Positions 1-10,255 of a stretch of 64,000 nt of DNA are shown here, in pieces. A program made the translations under genes and the position numbers. The DNA comes from CBDDIP01 sp965279405 (lineage in GTDB: Bacteria; Actinomycetota; Acidimicrobiia; Acidimicrobiales; Ilumatobacteraceae). The notes below the pieces were generated by a model. The model saw nothing but the letters and a program-made list of their open reading frames with translations, made no database searches and was not told where the DNA came from. How positions within the stretch are numbered: position 1 is the stretch's first letter; the number at the start of each line of letters is the position of its first letter. The stretch spans positions 4,712,001 through 4,776,000 of the forward strand of contig OZ257157.1 of NCBI GenBank assembly GCA_965279405.1. Direction: 5' to 3'.

Positions 1-13
1 CGGTTGCTGGGCC

Positions 14-883
14 TCAGCGCGGCGCGAGGCGGGCCAGCGCGGCGGCACCGACGAGCGGCGCCCACTGACCGAGGCCGGCGGGGATGATGCGGATGTCGGA
101 GGTGAACGACAGCCGGCCGCGTTGGTGCGCCTCGTTCTCGGCGGCGCGGAAGAACGTGTCGCCGAAGCCGAGTGCCACCGAACCACCGATGACCGCCAGA
201 CGCAGATCGCAGATCGCCGCCAGTGAGGCGACGGCGCGACCCATCAACATGCCGGTGCGCTCGACGGTGGCCTGCGGCGCGCGCTGCGGCGGTCGGCCCG
301 TCTCGGCTTCGATCGCGGGGCCGCTGCAGTACGCCTCGAGGCAACCGCGGCCGCCGCACTGGCACGGGCGGCCGTCGGGCTCGACGACGATGTGCCCGAT
401 GTGCCCGGCGTTGCCGACACGACCGTGCAGCAAGCGACCGCGGCTGACGATCCCGCCGCCGACGCCGGTGCCGACGACGACCCCGACGAAGTCACGCTCG
501 CCCATCGCCGCCCCGCACCACATCTCGCCGAGCGCCAACGCCTTCGCATCGTTGTCGACGACGGTCGGCAGCTGGGTCAGCTCCTCGACCTCGGCGGCCA
601 ACGGGAACGCCTTCCAGGACGGGATGTGCAACGGCGTCACCGTGCGCTGGGCCGGATCCATCGGTCCGCCGCAACCGACACCCGCGGCGATCGGTGGCGT
701 CGGGGCCGCAGCCAGCACGCGCAGCACGAGGCGCGACAACGCCGGCCACACGTCACGCGGTGGCGTCGCGACGCGGTCGCGGACGAGCACGGCACCTGAC
801 TCGTCGACGATGCCCGCGGCCAGCTTCGTGCCGCCGACGTCGATGGCCAGATAGCACGCCGGTGCCCGACCCGACCCTGTCAT
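14..883 (-). CDS. ROK family sugar kinase (glucokinase-like)
   Basis: This is a cytoplasmic ROK-family kinase of about 289 residues, probably phosphorylating glucose or an amino sugar with ATP. The phosphate-binding motif DVGGTK lies at residues 15-20. A GTGVGGG glycine motif follows, and the ROK zinc site is visible as a GHIGH histidine followed by CQCGGRGCLE, with all expected cysteines. I start at ATG 883, because the extra 25 residues from a start at 958 are a low-complexity Ala/Thr stretch. The gene is divergent from the MoxR operon. A second ROK kinase lies at 17945-18874. ROK proteins can also be repressors, but there is no N-terminal HTH here, so a kinase is favoured. Substrate is not determinable. 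Confidence 0.88.
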   Translation of the reverse strand: MTGSGRAPACYLAIDVGGTKLAAGIVDESGAVLVRDRVATPPRDVWPALSRLVLRVLAAAPTPPIAAGVGCGGPMDPAQRTVTPLHIPSWKAFPLAAEVEELTQLPTVVDNDAKALALGEMWCGAAMGERDFVGVVVGTGVGGGIVSRGRLLHGRVGNAGHIGHIVVEPDGRPCQCGGRGCLEAYCSGPAIEAETGRPPQRAPQATVERTGMLMGRAVASLAAICDLRLAVIGGSVALGFGDTFFRAAENEAHQRGRLSFTSDIRIIPAGLGQWAPLVGAAALARLAPR

Positions 884-987
884 CGCTGCACCGGTGCTCG
901 CTGTCCCGGTGTTGGCGGCCGTGTTCACGGCGGCCGACGGTACCTCGTGAATGCGCACATGGGCGATCGCCGTCTACCCTTCGGCAC

Positions 988-1953
<966 letters not shown>

Positions 1954-1956
1954 GCC

Positions 1957-3099
1957 GTGCTCACGCGGCACGGCTGGACTGCCGTCGTCGCTGCCGTCAG
2001 CGCGTTCGTCGTCGGGCGCCTGTTCGGCCTCATCGAGCTGTACGTGCTCGGCACGGGACTGGTCTTGGCGATCGTGCTGGCGCTGCTCGCCGTGCAACGC
2101 GCGCTGCCCGCCCTCCACGTCCATCGGACGGCGCGCCCGCCCATGGTGGTCGTGGGTGAATCGGCCCGAGTGGACATCGAGGTGGTCAACCGGGGTCGGC
2201 GGCGCAGCCCGCACCTGAACCTGTGGGAACCGGTCGGCGAGAACGGCGGGGCGCCCATGCAGCTGGCACCGCTGGCCATCGGCGAATCGGCGATGGCCGC
2301 GTACCGCGTCCCGACAGCCCGGCGTGGGCTGCTCCAGACCGGTCCGCTGCTGGCCGAGCATCGTGACCTGCTCGGCCTGTGCTCGCGCACCAACGAGATG
2401 GCGGGCACCGGCGAGGTCCTCGTCGTGCCCGCCCACATCCCCCTCACGTTCCCGCAGCTCGGCTCCGCCGGTCGGCTCGGCCAGCACCTCCGGCTCAAGG
2501 CATGGGGGCAGACCGGCTCGGAGTTCCGCTCGCTGCGCGAGTACGTGGCCGGCGACGATCTGCGCCGGATCAGCTGGCGGGCGTCGGCTCGATCCACCGA
2601 ACTGCTCGTGCGCGAGACCGCGCTCGAAGGTCTGCGTCGCTGCACGGTCGTCCTCGACCCGAACGCCGACGAGTACGACGCCGACACGTTCGAGCTCGCC
2701 GTGTCCGCCGCGGCAAGCGTCGTCAGCAGCGCCGCTGCGGCCGGCATCACCACTCGTTTCATCGGCGCCGACCTCGATGCCCGCGGCCCGGACGTCGCCG
2801 TGGCCACGCTGCGCTGGTTGGCCGGCGTGCAGCCGTCCGCCGCAGAGTTCAACGGCGACTGGTTGCGCGGCGGGCCGAGCGAAGGGCTCGGCATGGTCGT
2901 CATGGTCACCGGACACGACCGCAGCCAGGCAGTGCTCACCGCGTCCGGAACGCTCGGCCCCGACGACGCACTGATCGTCGTCACCACCGGCGCACCGCCG
3001 GTGCAGGGCAGGTTCCTCGTCGACTCGACGTCGATGGAGTCGCTCGAGCGCAGCTGGGCGATCCTCATCGCCGGCACGAACGCCGGAGCGATGCGATGA
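1957..3099 (+). CDS. DUF58 domain protein
   Basis: The product is a DUF58 (vWA-like) protein of 380 residues starting at GTG 1957. Two closely spaced hydrophobic segments in roughly the first 45 residues anchor it in the membrane. The family signature is clear in mid-protein: GSEFRSLREYVAGDD, followed by RISWRASAR and LLVRE. In MoxR systems the DUF58 protein is the vWA-like partner of the AAA+ ATPase. The stop overlaps the next start as ATGA at 3096-3099, so translation is probably coupled. No frame damage is seen. Confidence 0.92.
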   Translation: MLTRHGWTAVVAAVSAFVVGRLFGLIELYVLGTGLVLAIVLALLAVQRALPALHVHRTARPPMVVVGESARVDIEVVNRGRRRSPHLNLWEPVGENGGAPMQLAPLAIGESAMAAYRVPTARRGLLQTGPLLAEHRDLLGLCSRTNEMAGTGEVLVVPAHIPLTFPQLGSAGRLGQHLRLKAWGQTGSEFRSLREYVAGDDLRRISWRASARSTELLVRETALEGLRRCTVVLDPNADEYDADTFELAVSAAASVVSSAAAAGITTRFIGADLDARGPDVAVATLRWLAGVQPSAAEFNGDWLRGGPSEGLGMVVMVTGHDRSQAVLTASGTLGPDDALIVVTTGAPPVQGRFLVDSTSMESLERSWAILIAGTNAGAMR

Positions 3100-5381
3100 C
3101 CGCGACGTTGGCATCGAGGCCGGCCGCCGCCGCGGCGAAGCCATCGCCCACGGCCGCGCGGCGCGGCAACCAGGTCGAGCCGTTGGCCACATCGGTCGTC
3201 ACGCTGCTGACCGTCGTCACGGCGATCGGCTTCTGCCGCATCTTCCCGGACTGGGCCTACCTGCAGTCGATGGTGGTGGTGTGCGTCGGCGTGCACCTCG
3301 CCAGCGCAGCACTGCGCGGCATGCGCGTGCCCGGCTACATCGCGGTGCCCATCGTCGGTCTGCTCATCGTCGAGCTGCTGGCCCTGGTGTACTACCGCGA
3401 CACGACGAGCCTCGCACTGCCGAGCTCCGAGACGATCGAGGCGTTCCGCGCCGATCTGCGTCTCGTGTGGGAGCAGTTCCCACGCGCTGTTGCCCCGGTG
3501 CCCAGCGAAGGCAGCTTCGCCGTGTCGGCCACGGCGCTCCTGGCCGTGTGCTCGCTCGTCGCCGACGCGTTCGCGTTCCGTGCGTTCGGTCGCGCCGAGG
3601 CCATCGTGCCCACGGGCGTCGTGTTCGTGTTCACGTCGGCGCTCGGGTCGGATCGCAACCGCGTCGCAGCGGGCGCGCTGTGGGTGGCGGTTGCGCTCTT
3701 CACCGTCGCGGTGCTGCGCTTCTGCCACGCCCGCGAGGAGACCGCGTGGCTCGGCAACCGACGGCGGTCGCTGTCGTCGGCACTCCCCGCCGCGGTTGCC
3801 TGCGCGCTCATCGCCGGCGTCGGCGCGGGCCTCGCCGCGCCGCGGCTGCCGGGTGCAGGCGACGAAGCACTGCTCGACACCCGCAACCGCGATGGCGACG
3901 TCACCCAGGTGGTCAGCCCACTGGTCGACATCCGGTCGCGGCTCGTCAACAAGTCGAACGTCGAGTACTTCATCGTGTCGTCCGCACAGCCGTCGTACTG
4001 GCGCGTCGCCGGGCTGTCGAAGTTCGACGGCACGGTCTGGACGCCATCGGATCAAGACCTCCAGCCGGCCAGCGGCAACCTGCTGGTCGATCCCGCGCCG
4101 AACGCCACGACCCTCGCCCAGACGGTGACGATCTCCAACCTCACCGGCAACTTCGTCCCGGCCGCGTACAGCCCCCTGCAGGTGACGACCGGCGGGCTGT
4201 GGTGGGCACCGAGCACCCAGACGCTGGTGGTGCCCAACGACGGCTACCACACTGGGCAGCAGTTCAACATCATCTCGGCGATCACCGATCCCTCGCCGGA
4301 CGAGCTGCGCGCAGCGAGCACCAACGGCGTGCCCGACCCCGACGCCATCCAGCTGCCGAGTGACTTCCCCGACGAGATCCGGGCCCAGGCGCGAGGGATC
4401 GTTGCCGGTGCGGCGACGCCCTACGACGCGGCGATCCTGCTGCAGAACTTCTTCCGCGACAACTTCACGTACGACACCGATGTGCAGCGCGGCCACAGCG
4501 ACGACGCGATGCGCAACTTCCTGCGCATCGAACGCGGCTACTGCGAGCAGTTCGCCGGCACCTTCACAGCGATGGCTCGCGCCGTCGGGCTGCCGGCGCG
4601 CGTCGCCGTCGGCTACACGCAGGGCGAGCTGCAATCCGACGGCAAGTACCACGTCGCCGGTCGCCACTCGCATGCTTGGTCGGAGATCTGGTTCCAGGGC
4701 TACGGCTGGGTCCTGTTCGATCCGACGCCCGGGCGCGGCGCTCCGGGTCAGCAGGCGCACACCGGCGTCCAGCCGGGCCAGGACGAGACCGCTGCAGGAC
4801 CGGGCACGGGACCGGGCACGGTGACCTCGTTCACCCCCGCCACCAGCCCCACTCCGACGACCGGGCTCGACCTCGATGGCCCGCTGGCCGGCGGCAGCAC
4901 GACGACCTCCATCGCCATCGCCGGGATCTCGACCGGCGGCGGCAGCACGACGACCACGGCGCTCTTGGTGGTGCTCGGGTTGGTGGCCGGCGCCGTCGGG
5001 TGGGTCCTGTTCATGCCACGCATCGTTCGTCGGTCGCAACTGGTGGGCAACACCGCCGCCGACCGCGTGCTGGCCGCATGGCAGCACACGGTCGCCAGCG
5101 TCCGTCTGGCGGGCGCCCCGGCCGTTGCCGGTGCGACGCCGGTCGAGTACGCACGCGACGTCGAACTGGCCACCGGCGTCGACCGACGGATGATCGGCGA
5201 GATCGCCCGTCACGTCACCCGTGTCGTGTACTCCGCTCGACCCGTCGACGAGACGGCAGCGCGACGCTGCGAGCAGCTGCAGCAGGAGATCGACGAGTTG
5301 GTGCGCGAACGGATCCCGTGGACGACCCGGTTGATGAGTCGCATCGATCCGCGCATCGCCCGGATGCGCCTGCGCAGCTAG
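3096..5381 (+). CDS. Transglutaminase-like membrane protein (TgpA/DUF3488 type)
   Basis: This is a large membrane protein of 761 residues. The N-terminal third holds several transmembrane helices. An extracytoplasmic transglutaminase-like cysteine-protease domain follows, with Cys in RGYCEQFAG, His in RHSHAWSEIW and Asp in VLFDPTPG. A Thr/Ser/Gly-rich linker leads to a further transmembrane helix (ALLVVLGLVAGAVGW) and a cytoplasmic DUF4129-like tail. The ATG at 3096 overlaps the DUF58 stop. The catalytic triad is intact. Together with MoxR and DUF58 it forms a probable envelope protein-processing module whose substrate cannot be read from the sequence. Confidence 0.92.
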   Translation: MTATLASRPAAAAAKPSPTAARRGNQVEPLATSVVTLLTVVTAIGFCRIFPDWAYLQSMVVVCVGVHLASAALRGMRVPGYIAVPIVGLLIVELLALVYYRDTTSLALPSSETIEAFRADLRLVWEQFPRAVAPVPSEGSFAVSATALLAVCSLVADAFAFRAFGRAEAIVPTGVVFVFTSALGSDRNRVAAGALWVAVALFTVAVLRFCHAREETAWLGNRRRSLSSALPAAVACALIAGVGAGLAAPRLPGAGDEALLDTRNRDGDVTQVVSPLVDIRSRLVNKSNVEYFIVSSAQPSYWRVAGLSKFDGTVWTPSDQDLQPASGNLLVDPAPNATTLAQTVTISNLTGNFVPAAYSPLQVTTGGLWWAPSTQTLVVPNDGYHTGQQFNIISAITDPSPDELRAASTNGVPDPDAIQLPSDFPDEIRAQARGIVAGAATPYDAAILLQNFFRDNFTYDTDVQRGHSDDAMRNFLRIERGYCEQFAGTFTAMARAVGLPARVAVGYTQGELQSDGKYHVAGRHSHAWSEIWFQGYGWVLFDPTPGRGAPGQQAHTGVQPGQDETAAGPGTGPGTVTSFTPATSPTPTTGLDLDGPLAGGSTTTSIAIAGISTGGGSTTTTALLVVLGLVAGAVGWVLFMPRIVRRSQLVGNTAADRVLAAWQHTVASVRLAGAPAVAGATPVEYARDVELATGVDRRMIGEIARHVTRVVYSARPVDETAARRCEQLQQEIDELVRERIPWTTRLMSRIDPRIARMRLRS

Positions 5382-5399
5382 CGCGACGGGTTGGCGGCG

Positions 5400-5735
5400 T
5401 CAGTTCGAGGGGCGCGGCGAGCTCGGCCCGCCGAAGCGGTTGCGCACGCTCGAGCCGAGGTTGGTGATGCTGTGCTCACCCAGTGCACGCACGTGACGCT
5501 CGGCCATCGAGACGGCGAACACGGCGCCGACGAAGGCGACGAACGCCAGGTACGGGCTGACGGGCAGCAGGAGGACGGACGCAGCGAGGCACACCAGGGT
5601 GGCTCCGATGGTGACGATCATGGCTCGCCTCGATCCAGGTGCACGGTGACGGATCTCGCGACCGAAGCTCGGGTCGCGCTGGAGCTGCTCTTCGATCTGT
5701 CGCAGGATGCGCTGTTCGTCCTCAGAGAGCGGCAT
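5400..5735 (-). CDS. DUF3040 membrane protein
   Basis: This is a small actinobacterial DUF3040 protein of about 111 residues. The characteristic N terminus MPLSEDEQRILRQIE is present, followed by a basic stretch and two transmembrane helices (ATLVCLAASVLLLPVS and YLAFVAFVGAVFAVSM). The start at 5735 is chosen because the nine extra residues from 5762 precede the conserved MPLSEDE motif. It converges on the MoxR operon with an 18-bp gap. The function of the family is unknown. The cytoplasmic N-terminal helix and two-helix membrane anchor are all that can be inferred. Confidence 0.88.
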   Translation of the reverse strand: MPLSEDEQRILRQIEEQLQRDPSFGREIRHRAPGSRRAMIVTIGATLVCLAASVLLLPVSPYLAFVAFVGAVFAVSMAERHVRALGEHSITNLGSSVRNRFGGPSSPRPSN

Positions 5736-5859
5736 GGGCGTGCTCCTCAGCTGTGCCTTCACGCATCATTCCACGCGCGGCCCGGTGAGACAACGCGCAG
5801 CGGTCATCCCTGCGAATCTCTTCACGATCGACAAGCACGCTCTGACGACGATCGTCGCG

Positions 5860-7155
5860 TCACGAGTCGGCCGCCGGACCCCACTGCTGGGCACCTCGCC
5901 GCACCACCCGCAGCCCGGACGCCGAGACCGCGCTGGCGGGTCCGATGGCGGTAGCACCGAAGCGCTCGCGGATCGCGTCCATGGTCTCCTCGGCGAGCTG
6001 CCACCCTCGTCCGACGTCCTGAGCACTGACGGACTGCCCGCCGGGCGAGGCGGGGGCGGCGAACAGCCCGTCCATCGTCAGCTGCTCGGCCTGGTCGGCG
6101 AAGTTGCTGACGCTGACGCCGAGCAACCGCACGCCCGGCCCGGGATCGATGGCAGCGAGCAACGGCTCGGCGGCAGCGGTGATCGCATGCGCCGAGCCAA
6201 CGCCGGCGGAGAGCGTGACGGAGCGGGTGATCGTCTCGAAGCCGGCGAAGCGCACCTTCACACTGACCGTGCGCGCTCCGCCGCCGTGCGCGCGCAACCT
6301 GCCGGCGACCGCGTCCGCGAGTCTGACGAGCTCCGCACGAAGTTCACCATGCGTGTGCCGATCGGTGCTGAACGTCTCCTCGTGACCGATCGACTTCAGC
6401 TCGCGGTCGACGTGGACGGGCCGATCGTCGATCGCCCACGCCAACCGGTGCAGGTGAGTGCCGTGGGCCTTGCCGAGCACCGCAACGAGCGTTGCCTCGT
6501 CGAGCTCGGCGAGTTGGGCGACGGTGCGCACACCGAGCCCGTGCAGCCGCTCCAGCGTGGCCGGCCCGACGCCCCACAGCGCCTGCACGGGCAGCGGGTG
6601 GAGGAACGCCAGCTCCTCGCCGCGTCGGACCTCGACGACCCCGGCGCCGGGCTCGATGCCGGTCTCGCCGATGCGCGGCTTGGCCGCCACCGAGGCCAGC
6701 TTGGCCAGGAACTTGTTCGGGGCGACGCCGACCGAGCAGGCCAGCGCCAGCTCGGCGTGGACGCGGTCGCGCACGAGCTGGGCGATCTCGACACCGGAGC
6801 CGAGCAGCCGCTGCGATCCGGTCACGTCGAGGAAGGCCTCGTCGAGCGCCAGCGGCTCGATCGTCGGCGTCACCGACCGGAAGATCTCGTGCACCTCGGC
6901 GCTGACCCGGCCGTAGAGGTCGTGGTCGCCGTGCAGGAAGACCAGGTCCGGGCACAACCGCCGCGCCGTGGTGCTCGGAATCGCCGAGCGGACCCCGTAG
7001 CGGCGCGCCTCGTAGGACGCCGCGGCGACGACGCCACGCGGGCCCGCTCCCCCGACGACGACCGGTTTGCCGACCAGTTCGGGCCGACGGCGCAGCTCGA
7101 CCGAGACGAAGAACGCGTCCATGTCGACGTGCAGGATGACGCGAGGTTCGCTCAT
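5860..7155 (-). CDS. dinB: DNA polymerase IV
   Basis: This Y-family translesion polymerase has about 431 residues. The palm motif HVDMDAFFVSVE carries catalytic Asp11 and steric-gate Phe16. The second catalytic motif is ALDEAFLDVTGS. HhH/thumb and little-finger domains follow (for example GVGPATLERL). ATG 7155 overlaps the stop of the upstream Nudix gene, so the two are probably co-transcribed. Pairing an error-prone polymerase with a Nudix hydrolase is consistent with nucleotide-pool and lesion handling. No LexA box was recognised immediately upstream, and the gene sits inside an operon led by the glycosyltransferase. Confidence 0.95.
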   Translation of the reverse strand: MSEPRVILHVDMDAFFVSVELRRRPELVGKPVVVGGAGPRGVVAAASYEARRYGVRSAIPSTTARRLCPDLVFLHGDHDLYGRVSAEVHEIFRSVTPTIEPLALDEAFLDVTGSQRLLGSGVEIAQLVRDRVHAELALACSVGVAPNKFLAKLASVAAKPRIGETGIEPGAGVVEVRRGEELAFLHPLPVQALWGVGPATLERLHGLGVRTVAQLAELDEATLVAVLGKAHGTHLHRLAWAIDDRPVHVDRELKSIGHEETFSTDRHTHGELRAELVRLADAVAGRLRAHGGGARTVSVKVRFAGFETITRSVTLSAGVGSAHAITAAAEPLLAAIDPGPGVRLLGVSVSNFADQAEQLTMDGLFAAPASPGGQSVSAQDVGRGWQLAEETMDAIRERFGATAIGPASAVSASGLRVVRRGAQQWGPAADS

Positions 7156-7640
7156 CAGATCCGTTCGATGACGGCCGTTGCCCGGTCGGTGCCGCGCAGG
7201 ACGAACCGGAACGAGTGATCGCCGTCGGCACCCGCTCCGAGCCAGTGGGTGACGGGCACGTGGACCCACGGCGGGCTCGTCGCCAACAGGATCGCCGCCT
7301 CCTCGGCCGCGACGTGGCGCACGTCTTCGACGATCCCGTCCGGGTCGTCGATGCACACGTCGCCCTCGGCGGCGACGGCCTCCCACGCCTCGACCGTCAG
7401 ACGCCAACCCATGTCGGGTGCCTCGACGGTGACCGCGTACCGGCGGCCGATCCAGCCGGTGATGCGCAAGCCGGTCTCCTCGCGCACCTCACGGCCGAGG
7501 CCGTCGAGCAACGGCTCGCCGAGCTCGATCACCCCGCCGGGCGGGGTCCAGTCGACCGATCCGTCGCGACGGCGGTTGCCGACGAGCAGCAGCCCGTCCC
7601 CGTGACGGATGAGGGCTCCGCCGACCAACCAGTCGCGCAC
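7155..7640 (-). CDS. Nudix hydrolase
   Basis: This Nudix hydrolase has about 161 residues. A complete Nudix box is present: G-x5-E-x7-REVREETG, beginning at GGVIELGE and ending at EETGL. It binds the divalent metal for pyrophosphohydrolysis of a nucleoside-diphosphate-linked substrate. The GTG at 7640 begins the conserved VRDWLVGGALI strand and slightly overlaps the end of the upstream glycosyltransferase. The stop overlaps the dinB start. Substrate could be a damaged nucleotide, an NDP-sugar or NADH, which sequence alone does not separate. The neighbouring dinB makes a nucleotide-sanitising role plausible. Confidence 0.87.
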   Translation of the reverse strand: MRDWLVGGALIRHGDGLLLVGNRRRDGSVDWTPPGGVIELGEPLLDGLGREVREETGLRITGWIGRRYAVTVEAPDMGWRLTVEAWEAVAAEGDVCIDDPDGIVEDVRHVAAEEAAILLATSPPWVHVPVTHWLGAGADGDHSFRFVLRGTDRATAVIERI

Positions 7641-7654
7641 CGCAGCAGTCTCGC

Positions 7655-8392
7655 TCAGCCGCCGCGGGCGCGTCGTGTCCGTCGGCCGCTGAAGTCGGCC
7701 ACCCACAGCTTGAGGACGAGCAGGAGCGCTTCGCTGATGATGCTGCCGGACATCTTCGAGGTGCCTTCGGTGCGGTCGCGGAACGTGATCGGGAACTCGG
7801 CGACCTTGCCACCGAGGCGCACGAGCCGGTAGGTCATCTCGATCTGGAAGCCGTAGCCCTTGCCGGCAACCGTCTCGAAGTGCATCCGCTCCAATGCCTC
7901 GGTGCGGTACGCGCGGTAGCCCGCCGTCGCGTCGTTGATCGCCAGGCCGAGCACGCCGGCCGCGTACCGGTTGCCCCACCGCGACAGCCAGCGGCGACGC
8001 GGCGGCCAGTTCTCGGTGAGCCCGCCGGGTACGTAGCGGCTGCCGATCGCCAGATCGCCGCCGTGCTCGGCGATGGCGATGAGGGCGGGCAGGGCGTCGG
8101 GCGGGTGCGACATGTCTGCGTCCATCTGCACGCAGATCTCGGCGCCGGCCTCGATCGCCGCGCGCAGGCCCGCTCGGTAGGCATCGCCGAGCCCCGTCTT
8201 GCCCGCGCGGCGGAGCACGGTGATGTTGCCGAGCTCGTCACCGAGGCGTTCGGCGAGGTCGGCAGTGCCGTCCGGACTGGCATCGTCGACGATCAGCATC
8301 ATCGCCGCCGGGGCGACGGCGCGGACGGCGCGGCAGAGCCGGTCGATGTTGTCCGCTTCGTTGTATGTCGGAACGACGACCGTCACGCGCAC
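7655..8392 (-). CDS. Polyprenol monophosphomannose synthase-like GT2
   Basis: This GT2 glycosyltransferase has about 245 residues and resembles dolichol/polyprenol-phosphate mannosyltransferases. The nucleotide-sugar motif VVVPTYNEADNI is followed by the metal-binding DxD region QMDADMSHPP, then GSRYVPGG, and the Dpm1-like C-terminal stretch FRDRTEGTSKMS. The start is GTG 8392. There is no C-terminal membrane domain, so a Dpm1-like cytoplasmic or peripheral enzyme making polyprenyl-P-mannose for cell-envelope glycans is likely. It leads the operon with the Nudix and dinB genes. It is divergent from the small membrane gene at 8420, with only a 27-bp gap. Confidence 0.9.
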   Translation of the reverse strand: MRVTVVVPTYNEADNIDRLCRAVRAVAPAAMMLIVDDASPDGTADLAERLGDELGNITVLRRAGKTGLGDAYRAGLRAAIEAGAEICVQMDADMSHPPDALPALIAIAEHGGDLAIGSRYVPGGLTENWPPRRRWLSRWGNRYAAGVLGLAINDATAGYRAYRTEALERMHFETVAGKGYGFQIEMTYRLVRLGGKVAEFPITFRDRTEGTSKMSGSIISEALLLVLKLWVADFSGRRTRRARGG

Positions 8393-8419
8393 GGTCGGGC
8401 ACTCTACGGTGCCCGTACG

Positions 8420-8758
8420 ATGGCTGCCGTGGCACCGAGTCCAACTTCCGGCCGAGGCGACGGCGATCCGGCTGCGGATCGCCCGCTCTCGGCGCTCCCC
8501 TCGCCCGGCGCCCGGATCCTCGCGTTCGTCTCGATCCTCCTCGGCGGCTTCGCCGGCGGGCTGATCGGGTACACGCTCGTCAAGCTGCAGTGCCACGGCG
8601 AGTGTGCGGCGGAGCGTGGCGTCGGGGCCTTCTCCGGAGCTGTCCTCGCCGCGATCGGGATGAGCATCGTCGCCGTGCTCGTGCTCCGGGCAATCGGCGA
8701 GTGGCGCCAGATCGAAGCTCGCGAACGCGGCGCGATCGGCCCCGGCAACACCCGATGA
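8420..8758 (+). CDS. Small two-helix membrane protein
   Basis: This is a hypothetical membrane protein of about 112 residues. A Pro/Ser/Gly-rich cytoplasmic N terminus is followed by two transmembrane helices (ILAFVSILLGGFAGGLIGY and GAVLAAIGMSIVAVLVL). Between them is a short loop with two cysteines in LQCHGECA. The end is charged. Its stop overlaps the IMPase start (ATGA at 8755-8758), so it is co-translated with that gene. The paired cysteines in the loop could form a disulfide or bind metal. I do not recognise the family. Confidence 0.75.
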   Translation: MAAVAPSPTSGRGDGDPAADRPLSALPSPGARILAFVSILLGGFAGGLIGYTLVKLQCHGECAAERGVGAFSGAVLAAIGMSIVAVLVLRAIGEWRQIEARERGAIGPGNTR

Positions 8759-9564
8759 CGCTGGATCGCGACGAGCTCGTCGCCCTGGCGGCGCGACTGG
8801 CGACCGAGGCCGGCCGAATGGTCCGCGACGGTCGCGAAGGTGGGATCGCGGCGGCGACCACCAAGTCGTCGTCCACCGACGTCGTCACCGAGTTCGATCG
8901 AGCATCCGAGGCGTTCATCGTCGGTGCGCTGGCTGCCGCCCGCCCGGGCGACGGTGTGATCGGCGAGGAGGGCACCGAGACTGCGAGCAGCACCGGTGTG
9001 CACTGGTTGATCGATCCGATCGACGGAACGACCAACTTCCTCTACGGGCTGCCGGGGTACGCCGTGTCGATCGCGGCGAGCACCGACGACGGCACCGAGG
9101 TCGGCGCGGTGTACGTGCCGGCCACCGACGAGCTGTTCACCGCGGTGCGCGGCGGTGGCGCCCGGCTGGGCGCTCGTCCGATCACGTGCAGCACGACCAC
9201 CGACCTCGCGCAGGCGCTGGTCGCCACCGGGTTCTCGTACCTCCCGGAGCGACGGATCGCGCAGGCGCAGCGAATCGTCGAGATGATCGGACAGGTGCGC
9301 GACATCCGCCGCTCCGGCGCAGCGACCTCCGATCTGTGCGCTGCCGCCGCCGGCCGGGTCGACGTGTACTTCGAGCGCTACCTCGGCCCGTGGGACATGG
9401 CGGCGGGCGAGCTCATCGCGCGTGAGGCCGGCTGCCGAACGGGGTCGTTCGACGGTGGCCCGGCGCACCACTCCAACGTGCTCGTCACCAACCCGTTCCT
9501 GTTCGATCAGATGATCGAGCTGCTGGCGAACACCGAAGCGGGCCCCCGGCCTGGCATCATGTGA
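8755..9564 (+). CDS. Inositol monophosphatase family protein
   Basis: This Mg-dependent phosphatase of the IMPase/SuhB/CysQ superfamily has 269 residues. The metal-binding motifs are EEGTE, WLIDPIDGTTNF and PWDMAAGELIARE. It could act on inositol-1-phosphate, feeding phosphatidylinositol mannosides that the PimB-like enzyme elsewhere in the window would use, or on another small phosphate such as histidinol-phosphate or PAP. The start at 8755 overlaps the membrane gene upstream. The response-regulator gene begins 3 bp after the stop, so the four genes 8420-11755 are probably one transcript. The exact substrate is unresolved. Confidence 0.92.
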   Translation: MTLDRDELVALAARLATEAGRMVRDGREGGIAAATTKSSSTDVVTEFDRASEAFIVGALAAARPGDGVIGEEGTETASSTGVHWLIDPIDGTTNFLYGLPGYAVSIAASTDDGTEVGAVYVPATDELFTAVRGGGARLGARPITCSTTTDLAQALVATGFSYLPERRIAQAQRIVEMIGQVRDIRRSGAATSDLCAAAAGRVDVYFERYLGPWDMAAGELIAREAGCRTGSFDGGPAHHSNVLVTNPFLFDQMIELLANTEAGPRPGIM

Positions 9565-9567
9565 CCC

Positions 9568-10248
9568 GTGGGAACCCGGATCCTGACGGTTGAAGACGAT
9601 GAGCGCATCCGCACTGCGGTGAAGCTCGCCCTCGAGGACGAGGGCTGGACCGTCGACGAAGCGGGCAGCGGTGAGGAGGCGATCACGCTGTTCGGCGCCG
9701 CCGTCCCCGACGTCGTGCTCATCGACATCATGCTCCCGGGCATCGACGGCTTCGAGCTGTGCCGCACGCTTCGTCGCCACAGCGACGTGCCGATCGTGAT
9801 GGTCACGGCGCGCAACGACACCCACGACGTGGTGGCCGGGCTCGAGGCCGGTGCCGACGACTACCTGACCAAGCCGTTCGCCCCCAAGGAGCTGTCGGCG
9901 CGCATCCGAGCCCTGCTGCGCCGCATCCGCCCGATCAGCCCGTCGCACGCCCGGCTCGTGTTCGGCGACCTGGAGATCATCCCGGACGAGGGCAAGGTGC
10001 TGCGCAGCGGCACCGAGCTGCATCTGACGAAGACCGAGTTCCGACTGCTGTGCGAGCTGGCCCAGAACCCCGGCCGGGTGTTCAGCCGGGAGAGCCTGCT
10101 CGACAAGGTGTGGGGCTACGACTACTTCGGTGACGGCCGCCTCGTCGACGTGCACGTTCGCCGGCTGCGCACCAAGGTCGAGGCGGATCCGGCGAACCCG
10201 CGCCACGTCGTCACCGTGCGCGGGCTCGGGTACCGACTGCAGTCGTGA
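9568..10248 (+). CDS. OmpR-family response regulator (MtrA/PrrA-like)
   Basis: This DNA-binding response regulator has 226 residues and starts at GTG 9568. The receiver domain has the acidic pair ED10D11, phospho-acceptor Asp53 in LIDIMLPG, the VTAR threonine and Lys in LTKPF. The C-terminal winged helix has LTKTEFRLL and VHVRRLRTKVE. The histidine kinase follows 8 bp downstream, and a GerMN lipoprotein comes after. That order (RR, HK, lipoprotein) matches the actinobacterial MtrA-MtrB-LpqB module, which controls envelope and cell-cycle genes. Assignment to MtrA proper is inference from context. Confidence 0.93.
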   Translation: MGTRILTVEDDERIRTAVKLALEDEGWTVDEAGSGEEAITLFGAAVPDVVLIDIMLPGIDGFELCRTLRRHSDVPIVMVTARNDTHDVVAGLEAGADDYLTKPFAPKELSARIRALLRRIRPISPSHARLVFGDLEIIPDEGKVLRSGTELHLTKTEFRLLCELAQNPGRVFSRESLLDKVWGYDYFGDGRLVDVHVRRLRTKVEADPANPRHVVTVRGLGYRLQS

Positions 10249-10255
10249 TCCTGCA

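Noticed and set aside
14..958. Upstream ROK start at 958
   Set aside because: The extra 25 residues are Ala/Thr-rich and unconserved in appearance. ATG 883 is closer to the phosphate-binding motif.
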